Positions 20,694 through 22,230 of a stretch of DNA of 22,230 nucleotides are shown here, piece after piece. Under the pieces are notes generated by a model. That model was not told the origin of the DNA. It worked only from the letters and a program-made list of their open reading frames with translations, and searched no databases. Source of the DNA: Synergistaceae bacterium UBA5560. GTDB lineage: Bacteria > Synergistota > Synergistia > Synergistales > Aminiphilaceae. Position 1 is the first letter of the stretch; each line of letters begins with the position of its first letter. Made by a program: the position numbers and the translations under genes. The stretch lies in NCBI GenBank assembly GCA_002425685.1, contig DIMS01000010.1, positions 1 to 22,230 of the forward strand. The letters are read 5' to 3'.

Positions 20694-20856
20694 AATTCCT
20701 TTCCGTCAGGGATGAGAGTTGTGGGAGTTGCAGGGGGTTTGGTAGGGGAAATGGCGGAGTTCGGTGAACCGAATTTCTGTTATGTTCCTCCCGGAATCGG
20801 TACGGGACGGTTCGTTTTCGTACGATGAGCGAGAAGTATCGAGAGGAGGAAAGTCC

Positions 20857-21606
20857 GTGCCCTACAAGATTGTTTTTCTGCGACACGGCGAAAGCGAGTG
20901 GAACAAGGAGAACCGTTTCACCGGATGGACCGACGTGGACCTTTCCCCCAGAGGGGTGGAAGAGGCTCACGAGGCGGGGCGTCTTCTGAAGCGAGAGGGC
21001 TTCGTTTTCGATGCGGCGTATACCTCGGTGCTCAAGAGGGCGATCCGTACTTTGTGGATAACCCTTGACGAAATGGATCTCATGTGGATCCCTGTCATCC
21101 GTTCCTGGCGTCTCAACGAACGCCACTACGGAGCGCTCCAGGGTCTTAACAAGGCCGAAATGGCCTCGCAATACGGCGAGGACCAGGTCCTCCGGTGGCG
21201 GCGCAGCTACTCGGTGCGCCCTCCGGAACTCGACGCGGAGGACCCGCGTTTCCCCGGAAAGGATCCCCGGTACGCAGTCCTGTCCCGGGAGGAGCTGCCC
21301 TCCGCGGAGTGCCTGAAGGACACGGTGGCGCGCGTTGTTCCCTACTGGGAGGATGTCATTGCCCCGGAGATCCGAAAGGGGGGGCGTCTTTTGATCGCCG
21401 CTCACGGCAACAGTCTTCGTGCCCTGGTGAAATATCTCGACCATGTGGGCGACGAGGAGATTGTGGGACTTAACATCCCCACGGGAATCCCTCTGGTATA
21501 TGAACTGGATGATGAACTGAAGCCCCTCGGGCATTTCTATCTCGGAGACCCCGAAGCAGTGGCGAATGCTGCGGCTGCGGTGGCGAATCAGGGCAAGGCC
21601 CGCTGA
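20857..21606 (+). CDS. gpmA: 2,3-bisphosphoglycerate-dependent phosphoglycerate mutase
   Basis: Interconverts 3-phosphoglycerate and 2-phosphoglycerate through a phosphohistidine. GTG 20857 is chosen: AGGAGG at 20844-20849 lies 7 bases upstream and the 249-residue product matches E. coli GpmA (250). An upstream ATG at 20764 would add 31 residues without family similarity. Key motifs: LRHGESEWN (phosphorylated H10), RFTGWTDVDLSPRG, ERHYGALQGLNK (E88, catalytic acid) and AAHGNSLRAL (H183). The middle insertion with RRSYSVRPP and the DPRY block is diagnostic of dPGM rather than of a general histidine phosphatase. It follows the dehydrogenase after 163 bases, and a small exported thioredoxin-like gene follows after 32 bases. 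An alanine-rich tail (EAVANAAAAVANQGKAR) ends the protein. Confidence 0.96.
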   Translation: MPYKIVFLRHGESEWNKENRFTGWTDVDLSPRGVEEAHEAGRLLKREGFVFDAAYTSVLKRAIRTLWITLDEMDLMWIPVIRSWRLNERHYGALQGLNKAEMASQYGEDQVLRWRRSYSVRPPELDAEDPRFPGKDPRYAVLSREELPSAECLKDTVARVVPYWEDVIAPEIRKGGRLLIAAHGNSLRALVKYLDHVGDEEIVGLNIPTGIPLVYELDDELKPLGHFYLGDPEAVANAAAAVANQGKAR

Positions 21607-21638
21607 TCTCCAGGAAATACGAGAAAGGAAGCGATTCG

Positions 21639-22136
21639 ATGACGAAGCGGTTGAAGAGCGCACTTCCGTTGTTCCTTCTTTTGATCTTCTTCACTCTTCC
21701 TGCGGGAGCGACGGAGGGGCAGCGGCTGGGAGGGTATGAACTGGCTGCACTCCAAGGACCTGAAGTGCTTGCTACGGACACGCTGTTGGGAAAACCCGTG
21801 CTCCTCGTCTTCTTCACTCCGAGCTGTCCCTATTGCAAGACTGAGCTGACGGAGCTGAATCACGTCGCGAAAGAGTACGAAGAGAAGGGCGCTCTGATGC
21901 TCGCCCTCGCTCCGGGATGGACGCCCCATGAGCCCCTGGAGAAAACCGTGGAATCCTGGGAAGTGACGAACATCCCCGTCTACACCGATGGAAAACCTGG
22001 TTTCTTCGATGCCTTCGGTGTGCGGGGTGTCCCCTTTTCCGTGATTTTCGACAAGGAAGGCAACGTTGCCCGGAGTTATTCGGGGCTCGTGGCAACGGAG
22101 GAGATACGCAAGGTCTTGGATGAGTTGTTGGAGTAA
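21639..22136 (+). CDS. Exported thioredoxin-like (TlpA/ResA-type) protein with CPYC motif
   Basis: 165 residues; ATG 21639 has GAAAGGAAG about 8 bases upstream. Residues 1-24 are a signal peptide (KRLK, hydrophobic core, PAGA-TEG). The mature protein is a thioredoxin fold: GKPVLLVFFTPSCPYCKTEL carries the active-site C63-P-Y-C66, and RGVPFSVIFDKEGNV contains the cis-proline loop typical of the TlpA/AhpC-TSA branch. The CPYC dipeptide is more glutaredoxin- or DsbA-like in redox character than the WCPPC common in TlpA. It probably reduces or isomerises disulfides outside the cytoplasmic membrane. No cytochrome c maturation or CcdA gene is in view to identify its partner. It lies 32 bases after the phosphoglycerate mutase and is probably co-transcribed; a long hairpin follows. 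Confidence 0.9.
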   Translation: MTKRLKSALPLFLLLIFFTLPAGATEGQRLGGYELAALQGPEVLATDTLLGKPVLLVFFTPSCPYCKTELTELNHVAKEYEEKGALMLALAPGWTPHEPLEKTVESWEVTNIPVYTDGKPGFFDAFGVRGVPFSVIFDKEGNVARSYSGLVATEEIRKVLDELLE

Positions 22137-22185
22137 AAAGAAAGAAAAATAGGGAAAAAGAGTGTAATTTTCGGCAGAGAAGAAA

Positions 22186-22230
22186 ACATCCGTGCGGCGG
22201 AGAGGAGTCTCCTCTCCGCCGCACGGATGT
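22186..22230 (+). terminator. 21-bp perfect hairpin at the window end (probable terminator)
   Basis: Bases 22186-22206 are exactly complementary to 22210-22230 with a 3-base centre, giving a very stable GC-rich stem beginning ACATCCGTGCGGC. It lies 49 bases after the thioredoxin-like gene's stop, in an A-rich stretch. The window stops at the last base of the right arm, so the expected T-run cannot be seen. Confidence 0.65.

Noticed and set aside
20694..20856. Promoter between the dehydrogenase and phosphoglycerate mutase genes
   Set aside because: Only partial -10 look-alikes (TATGTT at 20781, TACGAT at 20821) without -35 partners, plus a 6-bp hairpin near 20760; not enough to call either a promoter or a terminator.

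Overview
The window reads as a high-GC (about 60% by eye) bacterial chromosome with conventional genes and no phage, IS, CRISPR or RNA genes that I could see. A TAXI-type TRAP transporter beside amino-acid and short-chain-acid catabolic genes, a DhnA/FbaB-type aldolase, a secreted NagZ-like glycosidase and large envelope TPR proteins suggest an anaerobic, amino-acid-fermenting, two-membrane bacterium. Synergistota (Aminiphilus-like) is my best guess; it is inferred from gene content and not proven.

Left part (1-7898, all +): the C-terminal end of a probable MurR/RpiR-type regulator runs in from outside the window. After a 430-base gap come a class III PLP aminotransferase, a TAXI solute-binding protein, a fused TRAP permease (DctQM), CoA-transferase subunits A and B, and a thiolase. 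The last four genes are tightly packed (2 bases apart, then overlaps of 17 and 4 bases). Together they form a plausible complete route: import, transamination to an oxo acid, CoA transfer, thiolysis to acyl-CoA plus acetyl-CoA. The enzyme order best fits catabolism of a beta-amino acid such as a 3-aminoalkanoate. This is the most interesting system in the window.

Middle (7964-16405): a Gpt-type phosphoribosyltransferase and a prepilin peptidase on the minus strand. Divergent from them is a secreted NagZ-like GH3 enzyme on plus. Then two large minus-strand genes follow for envelope TPR proteins. One is a membrane-anchored protein with Ig/PKD-like beta domains, six degenerate helical repeats and charged single-helix spacers. 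The other is exported, with a long proline-rich linker between two TPR regions. A good sigma70-like promoter precedes this pair.

Right part (16769-22230): on minus, a class I glutamine-amidotransferase-like (C26) hydrolase, a divergent metallophosphoesterase and a class I fructose-bisphosphate aldolase. On plus, divergent from the aldolase, are a D-2-hydroxyacid dehydrogenase, 2,3-bisphosphoglycerate-dependent phosphoglycerate mutase and a small exported CPYC thioredoxin-like protein. The aldolase/dehydrogenase intergenic region has facing -10 elements with a 12-bp palindrome between them. The window ends exactly at the end of a 21-bp perfect hairpin, a likely terminator.
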